From positions 75,993,053 to 76,057,052 of the forward strand of contig CM060732.1 in the NCBI GenBank assembly GCA_030704615.1: DNA of 64,000 bases, read 5' to 3'. A program made the translations under genes and the position numbers. The notes beneath the pieces were generated by a model, which searched no databases, was not told the DNA's origin, and saw only the letters and a list, made by a program, of their open reading frames with translations. Positions 1-10,353 of the stretch are shown here, piece after piece (the first letter of the stretch is position 1; every line of letters begins with the position of its first letter). The DNA comes from Takakia lepidozioides. Its lineage: Eukaryota > Streptophyta > Takakiopsida > Takakiales > Takakiaceae.

Positions 1-1011
1 GCTGTATTCTGGATGGCAAGGAGGCGTTGGTCGGGATTTCAGAGATGCACATCTTCCGTTTTTTTAAGGATGCGGAGGGCTGGCCCATCATGAAGTACAA
101 GAAGTCCGCTACTGATTCGGATTGGCTTCCAACAAACAATAGCGTGAAGATGTGGAAGTCCAATCCTGACGGGACTCCGAAGCTCCTGAAGGAGACCCAT
201 ACGCCGTTCCAAGGAGACCTATATGGGGAGTCGGGGACGACTCCTCCGACAGTCATTCATTAAGAATGGAATAAAAAAATAGAGGGATTTTTGGATGAAA
301 TGAATGATGCTTGACGATCATTACAGAGGTCGAATGGAACAATACGACCAGTACTAGGGAAACATTCTTGCCGAGCTGGATAAGCCAATTCCAGAAGCTC
401 CCGACCGTATTCAGCTTCTTGAGGGATTCTGGCCAAAAACAAATTGGTCCAAGAATCATCACAGAGATGGAATCCATCCACATATATTGCCAGATGTGGA
501 AGAAGAGGATGAAATCCTAGAACCTTACTGTGGCCCGAGGTGTGAGCGACCAAGAATATCCCTGAATCCGTTCAAGGATATTGAAAAATGGTTTTTTGTG
601 CTCGTTCGCCCTTATGACCCAAGTACGTGCCCGGTCTGGATGGGGGTGGCAATATCTGACGTGATCCGCGAAAGGGAGGATCCTAATTTCAAGAAGGTGA
701 AGGTGGAGTGGTGGAGACCGAGAAAATGTGGTAACCCAACAGACTTGGAAAGGTATAGGGACTGTTGGTCAAAACTTTGGGAGTATAACTCGTCAGATCC
801 TTCTCAATGGATCCACGTGAACAATGTTGTGTGGACAATGCCTCCATGAAAAAATACGACAAAGAATAGCACTAAGAGAATTACTGTCGCCGAAGCAGTG
901 AAGGCGCACGCTAATTTGGAGGAGACTAATCGTCAGTCAGAAAACGAGTCGTGCGAGCGAGTTCCAGACCAAGGACATATTGTTGAGGTCAACTCCAGTA
1001 CTTCGATTTAA
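1..1011 (+). pseudogene. 3' part of an unrecognised plant gene, interrupted by in-frame stops
   Basis: The frame is already open at the window edge (CILDGKEALVGISEMH...), so the 5' part lies outside. Coding character runs to a TAA at 1009-1011, followed at once by AATAAA (1014-1019), a plausible polyadenylation signal. Three stops interrupt it: TAA 261-263, TAG 355-357 and TGA 847-849. There is also a frame change near 305. The frame stays open about 54 codons after 847 (KNTTKNSTKRITVAEAVKAH), which argues that the stop is a lesion. The best-preserved part (about 570-849) has WFFVLVRPYDP, VWMGVAISDVI and KVEWWRPRKCG followed by a DCWSKLWEYN stretch. It looks like a small Tudor/BAH-like barrel at a protein C-terminus, but I cannot name the family. 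It could belong to the same gene group as the minus-strand cluster at 5-13 kb. Confidence 0.5.
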
Positions 1012-1013
1012 GA

Positions 1014-1019
1014 AATAAA
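1014..1019 (+). promoter_or_regulatory. putative polyadenylation signal AATAAA
   Basis: AATAAA lies three bases after the terminal TAA of the upstream coding remnant. It is a minor signal supported only by position. Confidence 0.35.
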
Positions 1020-1090
1020 ATTTTCTTCTCTATATGGCCCTTCTTGTTTGCATTAGGGGATCTTTTTTCTTATCTTCTTATGTCGCAATG

Positions 1091-1114
1091 AACCTCGAAT
1101 GTCCAGTGGACGTT
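1091..1114. repeat. 24-bp palindrome, copy 1 (degenerate)
   Basis: Arms AACCTCGAATG and CAGTGGACGTT around a TC centre. It is an imperfect version of the palindrome that is perfect at 11303-11326 and 12428-12451. It sits just downstream of the first gene remnant. Confidence 0.55.
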
Positions 1115-1699
1115 CTCGTCCTTTGTTTCTGGTTTGCTAAAAGCTGGCCTGCTGTACGTCCTGGTCAACAAAGATGACCCTGTGGGGGAGTTTCGCCTAC
1201 ATAACATATGGATCACAAGAACAAAATGGGCGGGCACGACCACTGGAGTCTTCAAATTTTGTCAAAGAGGTTTTTAACAACGGAAGAAAATAGCCCCATT
1301 TCCAGTCTTTCTCTGAAACATTGGACTTGCTTTTTGCATAACCAATTCTCCCACTGAAATCTCCCACTAGGAGGAGCCTTACTCAATCGTTGTTGACATA
1401 CAGTTCTTCAATTTGCCAGTCCTCAAGTTTTTCTATGAGGTTTTATTCCATTTTCCCTCGAAGCTTTACGACTTTTCTACACCAAATTTTCATTTCATTT
1501 TCATACTTCTCATCTTTGGCCCTGGTTTAAGAGGGAATTTCACATGTCATTTTCCGTTGTTCAAATTTTAAGCAATTTTTATTTCTCATAGTTTTTATTT
1601 GGTGGTCTGACTTTTTATCCTTTCTCATGTTTTCTTCAGATCCATTTTCTCCCATGAGATCCAGGCGCTTCCAAAAGTCGTTTATAACGCCATTTTCTT

Positions 1700-3330
1700 T
1701 CCAAATCTATTCATACCATAACCATAGCCATAACCATAACCATTATGATTAATATTGAAATGTCTTATCCCTTCACATTTGCACTAGTTTTTTTCTTTGT
1801 TTTGGATTGACATGCATTTAGGCATGTTAAAGTTTGCTTTCTATGTTACATCTTAATACTAGGTCCAGGTTCCAACAACGAGTCTTTCATTTAGATACTT
1901 GTCCATAATATTAGGTTCTTCATTTTTTTTTGCTTACTAGTACCCTACTAACAACACTAAGTTCTAGCGAAGTCTGGAGTTTTCCATAAGGCTTAGTGTT
2001 TGTCTATTTTGTAACTTAAACAAAAACCCTAAACCCTTACCCTAAACCCTTACTAGAAAACCCTAAACATTTATCCTTAACCCAATACCCCAGAACCATT
2101 TCCCTTCCCTTTGCAAATGGGAATCAACTATCCATACCATAATTATAACCATTTTGGTTATCCAAATCTCTTCAATATAACCAAATTTCCATTTTGTACC
2201 ATACTAACACACACTAAGTTGTAGCGAGTGCGAGTCTTCCGGCATGTATGCTCACCATTTCTGCCTTCAACCCAAGCCCTAAACCCTCGTCGAAAACCCT
2301 AAGAAAAACCCTACGCCATTGTTACGTCTAAACCCTTACCCTTCCCTTGCAACTGGGAATGAAGTATCCATACCATAACCATAATTATTTATGGTTATTC
2401 AAATCTCTTCGCCCTTCACCTTGCGCAAGGTTTTGCTTTTGGTTTGGATTGACATGCACTTACATTTTTTTATCGAACTTTGCTTTCTATGTATCTTAAT
2501 ACCAGGTTCCAAGGACGAGTCTTTCATTTAAATACTTGTCTGATGCAATGACTACACTTCCATAATATTAGGTTCTTCATTTTTATTTTGCTTAGTACTA
2601 CAGGCTTACTAACAACACTAAGTTGTAGCGAGTGCGAGTCTTCCGGCATGTATGCTCACCATTTATGCCTTCAACCCAAACCCTAAACCCTCGTCGGGAA
2701 CCCTAAACAAAACCCTACGCCATTGTTACGTCTAAACCCTTACCCTTCCCTTGCAAATGGGAATGAAGTATCCATACAATAACCCTATGTATCTTCATAC
2801 CAGAATCTAAGGACGAATCCTCAATCTAAATACTTCTCCGGCCCAACGACTCTTCCATAATATTTGTTTCTCCATTTTTATTTTTATTTTTTATCCTACT
2901 AACACACACCAAGTTCTAGCGACTGTGAGTCTTCCACATTTGTTTGTCCAATAGTGTTCTTAAACCCCAACCGAAAAGCCTACCTATACCATCACCCCTA
3001 AACCATTAATTTTACCATAAACCAATAATTTTAGTGTACTACCCTAGTTACACTCCAAACCTTACCATGTTACCTCTTTTCAATGTTTCATGCTCTTTTA
3101 ATAAAAAATTTGTTGGATAAGGTATGATAAAATGATTACAATGATATCAAATTCATCAACCATTTCTTAATTCTACCGAGTGTAAGTCCATCATATTTGT
3201 TTGTCCTTTTGTACCCTAAATCTAAACCCTAAACCCTTACCCTTACCGTAAACCCAAACCTTATTACACTTCTCTCTAGTTACACCCCAAACCTTATTGT
3301 ACTACCCTAGTACCTCTTCCGAATGTTTCA
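1700..3330. repeat. degenerate tandem repeat with interstitial telomere-like motifs
   Basis: AT-rich blocks recur in the same order. One starts with a phrase such as GGTTCCAAGGACGAGTCTTT (about 1863, 2504, 2803). It is followed by TCCATAATATTAGGTTCTTC and then a CTAACAACACTAAGTTGTAGCG phrase (about 1945, 2205, 2610, 2895). Each block then has clusters of CCCTAAA or CCCTTACCCT (about 2025-2075, 2275-2345, 2680-2750, 2960-3010, 3215-3260). The blocks at about 2200-2400 and 2610-2790 are nearly identical. CCCTAAA is the complement of the Arabidopsis-type telomere repeat, but here it is short, interrupted and mutated. It is therefore interstitial or satellite-associated, not a functional chromosome end. 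No gene is visible. Confidence 0.75.
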
Positions 3331-3898
3331 TGCTATTCTAATATTTTACTGCCCTTGTCACATCCAAAACATGATTCATTCCAATGGCATGGTATGTAAA
3401 CATTGTGCTTCATATGAAGATTCAATCAATAAAATTACTAGCAAGTTGTATCGAGTATGGTAGAGTAGGAGTTTGGCCCATGTTCGATGCGACCCATTTG
3501 TTTATCGTGATCCTACAATGGAATATCACTTTATTCGACTTCCAAGTGGACGTTCAATGAATTGTTCAATATTGCTACTTCACATTGAGCACTTCAATGT
3601 CAAATGGACCTCTTATATGACACATTTTGAAACAAGTATGACATCACATGAAATTTCACAAAGTTCAATCATACATTACACCATGATATTATTAATATTT
3701 CAATTAATTTTAATACAAATATATATTAAGTTTAGTCCAGATTTAAGCCAAAAGTCCAGAATGAATTAAAATAGGGTTCGAGGAAGGAAATGGCTCGGGG
3801 GCTCTTTTTCGCCTCTTCGGTGCAGAACATTGTGCCAGCAGTTCAGGGTCACGCTGTGTCGATGTTGGAGATGTTTTGTCATTGAAAGACGGAGGAGT
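3331..3898. other. stretch without recognised features
   Basis: AT-rich sequence with a 98-codon open frame (3473-3769) that has no recognisable motif and no ATG-led domain. I see nothing I can name before the CACTA element begins. Confidence 0.4.
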
Positions 3899-4739
3899 CG
3901 CTACAACAGATCGCGGTATTTATCACTGTATATATGACTATTCTGCAGTCATAAACGGTATATATGACTTCTATGACTGTAAGTCGTGCAAACCAAGTGA
4001 ATACAATGAGTATATGATGGTATGGTCCAGATGACTACAGTCAGATGAACCAAGTGATATCTGTCACTGCAATCATATATACCATACTGCAGTCGCCGCT
4101 GCCGCGCCACGTGGCGATGCGCAATTGATTATTATTATTTAAATAAAAATAAAAATAAAAATGTCAGACGCCACGTCGCTCCGCGTTGCACCACGTGGCA
4201 TAATGCAATTTTATAATAATAATAATAATAAACCACGTGGCAGCCCATCTAGTGTATCACGTGCTATCTCTAACTCGTCTACTAACCCTAGGGCCATCAT
4301 ATCCATTTGATTGTGCTTAGAGGAGTTTGAACCTACAACCTCTTTGCTATAAGATTTATAGTTCACTACCTGCTAACCAATACACCCATTGTTCATTCAT
4401 GTGATCATATGGTGTTTTAATTGTATTATACACACCAAATTACAAAATCCCCAGTAGTCCTCATGACTATGTAATCTCATCCATGTGCACTGTAGTCATG
4501 GAAATGACTATGAGTGGTGAGCAAAATCTGGTCAATTGTCGTTGACCAGCCTTCCGCTCATTCCGGAGCGATGTAGTCATACAAACGACTATTTAGATAG
4601 TCGTTCATATGACTATAGTCGTACGAACAACTGCGGGAGGTCAATTTCATATAAAAAACATGGTGCAGTCATAGTCAAAGTCAGGAAAACCATGACTACC
4701 GCGGGTTGGCAGTCATAACTACTACAATCTGTTGTAGTG
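3899..4739. mobile_element. non-autonomous CACTA (EnSpm-like) element, copy 1
   Basis: It is about 841 bp and nearly identical over its full length to 42655-43503. The left end CGCTACAACAGATCGCGGTA and right end ACTACAATCTGTTGTAGTG are terminal inverted repeats, with CACTACAA mutated to CGCTACAA on the left. The interior has many AGTCAT/ATGACT subterminal motifs in both orientations, G-box-like CCACGTGGC repeats (about 4106, 4190, 4232) and a tRNA-like segment. It has no transposase, so it would depend on a partner. The flanks share GAGT (3895-3898 and 4740-4743), although CACTA elements usually leave a 3-bp duplication. The mutated end suggests this copy is older than copy 2. Confidence 0.85.
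4313..4386 (-). other. tRNA-derived segment inside the CACTA element
   Basis: Read on the minus strand it has an A-box-like GGTTAGCAGGTAGTG, a short anticodon-arm-like palindrome (CTATAA ATC TTATAG) and a B-box-like GGTTCAAACTC at roughly tRNA spacing. The cloverleaf is imperfect (no clear T33, poor acceptor stem), so it is not called a functional tRNA. The same segment is in the second copy (43078-43152). Confidence 0.4.
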
Positions 4740-4976
4740 GAGTGGAGGGGCAACAATAGGCAAGCACACGAAATTGTCCCTTGAGCACTCGATATCCTGG
4801 ATGGAATGAAAACGCAACGAAGGAATAATTTACCTCGGAACTGCATTCCAATGCAGACGTCGTTTGACATGAAGATCATAATCTGCAGTTTTTTTTACCT
4901 GGAGCGACAGATGAATATCAGACCCCAAACTAAGTGAAACTAGGAGAATGAACAAGGAGCGAGAAATGAGTTTAAG

Positions 4977-5448
4977 TCACCTGACTCCTATGGATTTGGC
5001 TGTCCAACCCTCGTGCTGGGGAGATATGAGTGGACGAGACGGAACTAGGTGCAGCGGAGCCGTAGCCGAGTCCCCGACGGTTGCCCTGTGGGTTGGATAG
5101 ACCAGGCCATGCGTACTGAACAAGGAGGATGAGGAATGTTGAGAGAGGTCGATAAAGTCTCTAAGATATTTGTGTTCTTCACCTGCATCTTGGACTTTAC
5201 ACCCAGGAGGACCCGAGAGGAGAAGCGACCGTTTCCCGGAAGGAGAAAGGTCTGACAGAGGATCCACCCTCAATTTGAGCACCATCGTGAACCCTCGGAA
5301 AGTCTTCAATACTCCGACTCACTGCTGATCCGGAGGGTTCCTTTAGGGGACTTGAGGAACCGATGACGTCGTCAGCATCTCCTTGAACCTGCCAAAGAGA
5401 CATAATCATAAATCCGGGAGTGCAAGAATGTGAACCTCTACTGAACAT
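4977..5448 (-). other. possible C-terminal exon(s) of the neighbouring HAD gene
   Basis: Two overlapping minus-strand frames (5448-5197 and 5309-4977) join into a plausible protein tail, with phrases such as VSRSIEDFPRVHDG and HKYLRDFIDLSQHSSS. The second phrase resembles KFLRDFDYRLQKFLSN at the end of the HAD paralogue at 6.5-7.6 kb, so these may be downstream exons of the HAD gene at 5709-6401. The splice path is not clear and a frameshift is needed. This is a weak call. Confidence 0.25.
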
Positions 5449-5708
5449 TGGAGGTCACTAGATATAGTCATGTCCCCGTATGAAGGCCTGTATCAGATTC
5501 TTGGGATTGCCCGGAATGTGCGTCAAGAATTCAATTGAAAATGATTGAAAATGAGAGTACCATATCTATCACGTGTGTGCTTACAAGGAAATGAAAATCA
5601 GAAACCATGAACATATTCAATAGTTCAAGTGAGATGAGATTGATAAAAAATAATTCATTTTGAAGCATCATATCTGAGACTCTTAAAACCGTTGTCCTCA
5701 ATAAAATC

Positions 5709-6401
5709 CTAGAGTGGGCTAAACTTCGGATTGTTTGAAACATTGGGAAAAAAACTCAACCCTATCATTTTTTTCCTAAGATAGCTTGAAACAGTGGGAT
5801 ATTTCCTCATTCCAAGCAAATAGGTCTGAAAAACCTTGAGAAGATAGCAACCATCAGTCTCCACGGTCTGGAACGGTTCGAGAACAAGACATGAGTCGGG
5901 CGGGTTCAATACACACTTCATGGCGGTGTCGTCAATGAGCAGAGTGTTACTCTTGGTATATTGTCCACCAAATCTCTGCCAGACCTTGACCAGTGGCTTC
6001 AAAAACAAATGAGGAGGGTCCAATCCTGATTTGAATTGAGGGTGAACCAAAGTAGGACATGAAATACAATCCTCTTGAGACATAACGAAGGTCGGTTGAG
6101 GTAAACCACGAAGCAAATAATCCAGGATGGGCTGCAAGTTCTTGTTAATCATAGAGCTCCAAATTCCTAACCGGAAGTGTTTGTGCAACTCTGTCCACAC
6201 TTCGCGATATTTCTCCCGTCTAAAGACAAGTTGGAATCCGACAAGAGCTGGAATTTTGTAGTCCGATTCTGAAAACCGGGAGACATTGTAGCTCTTCTGG
6301 TGCTTCAAGATTTTGCACAAGACTCCATTCACGTCAAAAATAATCAAACACAACCCTTGCGCAGGAGGAGAAACAGATGCTCCAATCTGCCAGAGAGTCA
6401 T
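5709..6401 (-). CDS. FCP1-like HAD-family phosphatase (motif-intact copy)
   Basis: A 230-residue frame starts at a true ATG (6399-6401). It matches the plant FCP1/NIF-type haloacid dehalogenase fold. Motif I is LIIFDVNGVL, with nucleophile D23; the second acid of the usual DxD is N25. Motif II is GIWSS (W81-S83), K135 sits in LKPL, and motif IV is NTLLIDDT with D157 and D158, followed by the NPPD segment seen in this family. Related enzymes remove phosphate from phosphoserine, for example on the RNA polymerase II tail; the substrate here is unknown. The last ~20 residues look unrelated to the family and probably read through an intron, so the true 3' end may lie further left. The catalytic residues make it the best-preserved gene of the cluster. 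Confidence 0.65.
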   Translation of the reverse strand: MTLWQIGASVSPPAQGLCLIIFDVNGVLCKILKHQKSYNVSRFSESDYKIPALVGFQLVFRREKYREVWTELHKHFRLGIWSSMINKNLQPILDYLLRGLPQPTFVMSQEDCISCPTLVHPQFKSGLDPPHLFLKPLVKVWQRFGGQYTKSNTLLIDDTAMKCVLNPPDSCLVLEPFQTVETDGCYLLKVFQTYLLGMRKYPTVSSYLRKKMIGLSFFPNVSNNPKFSPL

Positions 6402-6470
6402 TCATACTTAGGATAATAAAAGGGAACAGTACAATGCATTGGAAAAACCGACACCAGGCAAGTGAACAAG

Positions 6471-6494
6471 AACGTCCACTGGATAGTCGAGGTT
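6471..6494. repeat. 24-bp palindrome, copy 2 (degenerate)
   Basis: Arms AACGTCCACTG and TAGTCGAGGTT around GA. It lies between the two HAD genes, just beyond the stop of the dead copy. Confidence 0.55.
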
Positions 6495-6512
6495 CACCAA
6501 ACTCAATTAAAA

Positions 6513-7649
6513 TTATTTATGTCCCAATGCAGCGGCACGCAACTCGTGATTGCTAAGGAACTTCTGCAACCTATAATCAAAGTCTCTAAGAAATTTGACC
6601 GCTGGGTCGTCCTCGAAGAAATCCTTCGTAACGCCAAAAGGATGTAGCTCGTTGAATGGCATGACATCCATCCCCGATAACCGGAAAATGTTAAGGTGAG
6701 GCTTGAGCTATTCCAGTAGAAATTTATCTCTATCAGGGTCCACGCGCGCCTTATATTTTGGAAGGAAGATGGTATGTCTAAATGGGTTCAAGTAGGACTT
6801 GTACATATTGTCTACAGTGTCGATGAGGAGAGTATTGGATTTGTAAGCTGTCGGGTCTTCCTCAGTGAAAATGTCGTAAAGACGTTTAAAGTAGATGGGA
6901 TTTTTGAGAGCTTTAGGCCATTTTTCGTTGAATGTCGATCTATGCATGACGGAATTCTCACTGCTGTAAGTTCTGACCTGGGAATAGTACTTCCCGAACA
7001 CGGCCTTGACGATAGTCTCGACGTTCATTTCAGGTCCAGTGTTCCAAAAACAAACGGCAAACATTTTGACGGCCCACTTAACGAATTCGTCAAGACCGTT
7101 TCAAGTAGCTAACTTGAATTTCCCTACGGAGATACAAGGCTGGGTGGTAGGAGGTATTTTCTTTCCATCATTTAGGAAAACCTCACAAAGGTAACCGATG
7201 TCCAGAACCAGGACGTAGTATCCTGGCCGGCATCCGTTCGGTCCCCAAGGAAGGGAATGCAGATCGTTTGGATTGACAAAAAGGGAATAGTCGACTGGAG
7301 GGTAATGCATGTTGTCATGTGGAATAACAGAAGAGTTCATTATTAATTTCAATTTCAGAAATTTCAAAGTAAAGAAACGGAAAAATGGAGTTGAAAGCAT
7401 TACCGTTTTTTGGGGTGGCTGCTTAGATTCCTGGGCAGGCTGCTCCTCCTCTTTCCCATCTCTACGGCAAACGTTATCGTCCTTCTCTGTGGCACCAGAT
7501 GGCAACCTCGACTGTCCAGTGGAGGTTACTTGTATGACCGGCTCAGATAGAGCGACAGTGATTGTCCGATCTACTCTTCTCTTCACCATCTCAGTGTCGT
7601 TGGAGTCGGTCCTCGTGTGTTTGATCTCCTCAGACGTTGTCTCACGAAT
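6513..7649 (-). pseudogene. catalytically dead FCP1-like HAD paralogue with two in-frame stops
   Basis: The first exon appears to start after a TGTAG acceptor at 7650. It encodes a variable head (EMVKRRVDRTITVALSEPV), and an intron of about 100 bp follows near 7400-7300. The HAD core then reads YYVLVLDIGYL: the second acid of motif I is lost. Next come CFWNTG for motif II and NTLLIDTVDN, where the DD pair is DT. A TGA at 7101-7103 and a TAG at 6708-6710 interrupt one continuous frame. Beyond the last stop the protein continues (LKPHLNIFRLSGMDVMPF) to TAA 6513-6515. At the TGA the intact paralogue has Arg62, consistent with CGA to TGA. The protein would lack phosphatase activity even if read through. 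Confidence 0.65.
7504..7527. repeat. 24-bp palindrome, copy 3, inside coding sequence
   Basis: Arms AACCTCGACTG and CAGTGGAGGTT around TC, with one mismatch between arms. On the minus strand it encodes VTSTGQSRL in the first exon of the dead HAD gene. Confidence 0.7.
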
Positions 7650-7845
7650 CTACAGGAAATTAAAGAATCCCACGGATGAGGATTATGGTGGTCTAAACTG
7701 ATCCGACAAAATTACCGAATTGAGCAATACCGAAGATGAGACTCAAAGACCAATAATAAGAGTAATAAGAATAAAGCAAATGTTTTTAACGAATCCTTCG
7801 TTGTGGCCCCGTTTGTAGCTTCTTCCACTCCGACTCATTCCCTGC

Positions 7846-8003
7846 AGATGGCAACGTCGACTGGACAGTGGAGGTTACTTGCGGAACCGGCTCAGGTGCA
7901 TGACCTGGCCCTCACTGTCAGATCTACGTGTCCCTTCACCATTTGAGTCTCCTTTGAGCATTTTCTTGTGTGTGTCATTTCCTCCGAATTGGATTCTTGG
8001 ATC
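7846..8003 (-). pseudogene. duplicated exon of the dead HAD gene, frameshifted
   Basis: It is a second copy, about 350 bp upstream, of the exon at 7490-7649. Both share the order ESNSEEMTHTRK / ETTSEEIKHTRT, then MVKGHVDLTV / MVKRRVDRTI, then EPVPQVTST / EPVIQVTST. The middle carries a 1-nt shift, so the two halves lie in different frames. It includes its own palindrome copy. It probably arose by tandem exon duplication and is not used. Confidence 0.55.
7853..7876. repeat. 24-bp palindrome, copy 4
   Basis: Arms AACGTCGACTG and CAGTGGAGGTT around GA, inside the duplicated exon. The centre is inverted relative to copies with TC. Confidence 0.6.
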
Positions 8004-8253
8004 TATAAGAAAAGTTATCCAAATCGGTTAATGGTTGTTCACAAAAGTGTGCGAACAGAAATATGTATCCGGGTGGAAATATGTTTTATTCGGAAGTCCA
8101 GAACAAAAGATATGGAAAAAACATTCGGATTATGCCCACTCACAAGTATGTATAATTACAATATTGTCATATTGTATTCAGAAGTGTGTACGAATAAAAA
8201 TTCACTAATTGTCATTCGTTACCTACATCCAGAACCACTTCCTGGGTGACATT

Positions 8254-8834
8254 CTAGGACACCAGCTCACGACGATTGTTAACAGGATCCGGTGACATAA
8301 TCAATGGCTCGTCACCTTCCACAGGTGTGAACCCTTGACTGAGGGTTTCAACTAACTCCGTGGATGTCGCTTCTTGTCCCCCTGGAGAAGCCGAATTCTT
8401 ATTCGTGGTGTTATCGGAACTGGAGGAATAACTGTCCAGATTGTGTACATCTTGTGGCGCAACGCGTTCTTGGGTATTTGGAGTACTACCTAGATTTCCA
8501 ACTGTGAAATTTCTTGGCCCTCTCTTTTCCTTTCCAACATTAGCCGCATCTGCCCCTGGACTCCGTTGACGATTTCCATGTTCTCATCTTCGTCTTTCTC
8601 CTCCTCGTCGTCCTCTTCTTGTTTCTCCTCCATTTCCTCGTCCTGATCCTTGTCGTGTCCTTCGTCATCATCTTCTTCGTCCACTTCGTCATCCTGCAAT
8701 GAGTCTTCGTCATCTCCGTCTCCTGCGATGGTCTGATTGTCAATCTGGAGGGTCCTGAAATAGGCCTCCACCTTGCCTCTACAAAATTTCTTTTTCGTCA
8801 GAAAGTTTATGTCAAGCACACGAATGTTTCTTTC
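8254..8834 (-). other. exon block: acidic low-complexity and Ser/Thr-rich tail
   Basis: It starts after a TTGCAG acceptor with RNIRVLDINFLTKKKF. It then has about 60 residues that are mostly Asp and Glu (8730-8570). After a 1-nt shift near 8510 comes GSTPNTQERVAPQDV and a Ser/Thr/Pro-rich end, DEPLIMSPDPVNNRREL, to TAG 8254-8256. Acidic tails of this kind are common in chromatin and nucleic-acid-binding proteins; that role is inference. Confidence 0.5.
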
Positions 8835-9104
8835 CTGCAATGAAACCAAACAATGATATCAAAATAAATCCAACGAACACCAACAATCGAAAGATTGAAA
8901 GGGTTAGGCTTTCTTTTGAGACAACTAGCAAACACACCAAACTCCCGAATAACAAATAGCCAAAACACCCACAACTCCAATAACAAAATGGAGACATTCA
9001 GACACAGGTTAAAGACGCTATTCCGACAACATAAAAAAACACGAGAGTTAAATCCGGCAAACTGAAAACACAGACAATTCAAAAACGATGCAGAATCCAC
9101 TTAC

Positions 9105-10353
9105 AAGCAGAACGTATGTCATTGCCAGTCCTCCGAAAATGTTTACACAAGACATTCCGTCCCTGCAAAAAAAAAACCCCAGGTAATCGTTGGTGTCCGC
9201 CCTTAGCTCATGAGTGTAAGTCCTGCACTCCATCTCCTGCGAGGTCGGGTCTACATCTGGTCCTTGGATAACGGGATTAATTGGGTCCGGCGAAAACAAA
9301 ACAGTTTGAATGTGGTTGTCCGGATTCACCATCTCCTCAGCTGTTGCCGGAAATACGTAGTCGAGGCAGAGGACCGTTCGGGAGAAAATAGTCGTGCAGC
9401 TCTTGTAAGGTGATTCAAACTTGTCAGGAATGTAATAACCCTGTCGGATAATAAACGATTTTGATCCAGGGCCATTCCGGATGTATGACACAAGATTTCC
9501 CGATGATTCTTGTATGGAGAAAAACACAAAAGCACTGGACATGAGCTTCCGAGCCACAAAAGCATCCAAGATATTTGAGTAGTCCTTTGTCTCGAAGACA
9601 ACAAAGTCATCATCACAAACTGTATTGACGAACACCATCGATATGTCGTCGAATTGTTTCTTCGATGCAAGTCCCAACCGTGATCTGGCATCAGCAAATT
9701 TCTGGTTCCCTCCCCAGCTGTGTGTAATGGGACCTGAAGCTCGTGCGTAGAATCGCCAGGGCATTCTGGTTATCCTTGAAGGTCTGCTTGCATGACAAGA
9801 CATACTTCTTGAAGCAAGGGCTGCGTCTCCATATTCATCTTCTGTTTGCTTACAATATAGTCGTTCCTGAGCCGATCTCAAAAAGTTTCAAACTCAGCTT
9901 TGTTGAAGTTGTATTTTTTTTTAACATCGCGCCACTCCTGTTTGGTATACGGTTCCGGGTTCTGTTTGCTCCTCCGAGGCCACCCTAAGACTTCCATTAC
10001 ATCGTTAATAATAAACCGTCGCAATTTCATTTGGTCAATATACGCGCTCATTGTGTTTTTGGATTTGTCCGCGCCCTTGAATTTCGTTCCCTGAATGCAA
10101 TGTCTCTGTTTAGGATTTTCTCTGCCACTCTTTTCAACTGCCTGGTATTAAGTCCTTGCAGTTTCGCGATAGCGGTTTTATTCAGCGGTAGCTGTTCACC
10201 CTTACACTGGATCCCGAAAATATCAATAAGCTTTCCTTGTTCCCATTGTTTGAACACCTCTTCCCACAGGTTCCATACGTCTTCTTCACAGAGAACCAGA
10301 ACCATGGCCTCCTTCACGCTACTCATCTCCAGTATGAGTTGACATGCTTGCAT
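9105..10353 (-). other. exon block: helical region plus beta-rich segment
   Basis: It starts with a helical stretch (EEDVWNLWEEVFKQWEQGK, NTRQLKRVAEKILNRD). It shifts frame near 10085 into KNTMSAYIDQMKLRRFIIND and EPYTKQEWRDVKKKYNF. It meets TGA at 9878-9880 in FETF*DRLRND and shifts again near 9780 into FKDNQNALAILRTSFRSHY. It ends with a beta-rich segment (DDISMVFVNTVCDDDFVVFE, SIQESSGNLVSYIRNGPG) up to a GTAAGT donor at 9104-9099. I recognise no catalytic motif. Confidence 0.5.

Noticed and set aside
2025-3260. A true telomere
   Set aside because: The CCCTAAA motifs are short, interrupted and embedded in larger repeat units with gene remnants on both sides.
3473-3769. 98-codon frame as a gene
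   Set aside because: No domain, no supporting signals, and AT-rich repeat-like surroundings.
4313-4386. Functional tRNA gene
   Set aside because: The anticodon arm and acceptor stem do not form a standard cloverleaf, and it lies inside a transposon.
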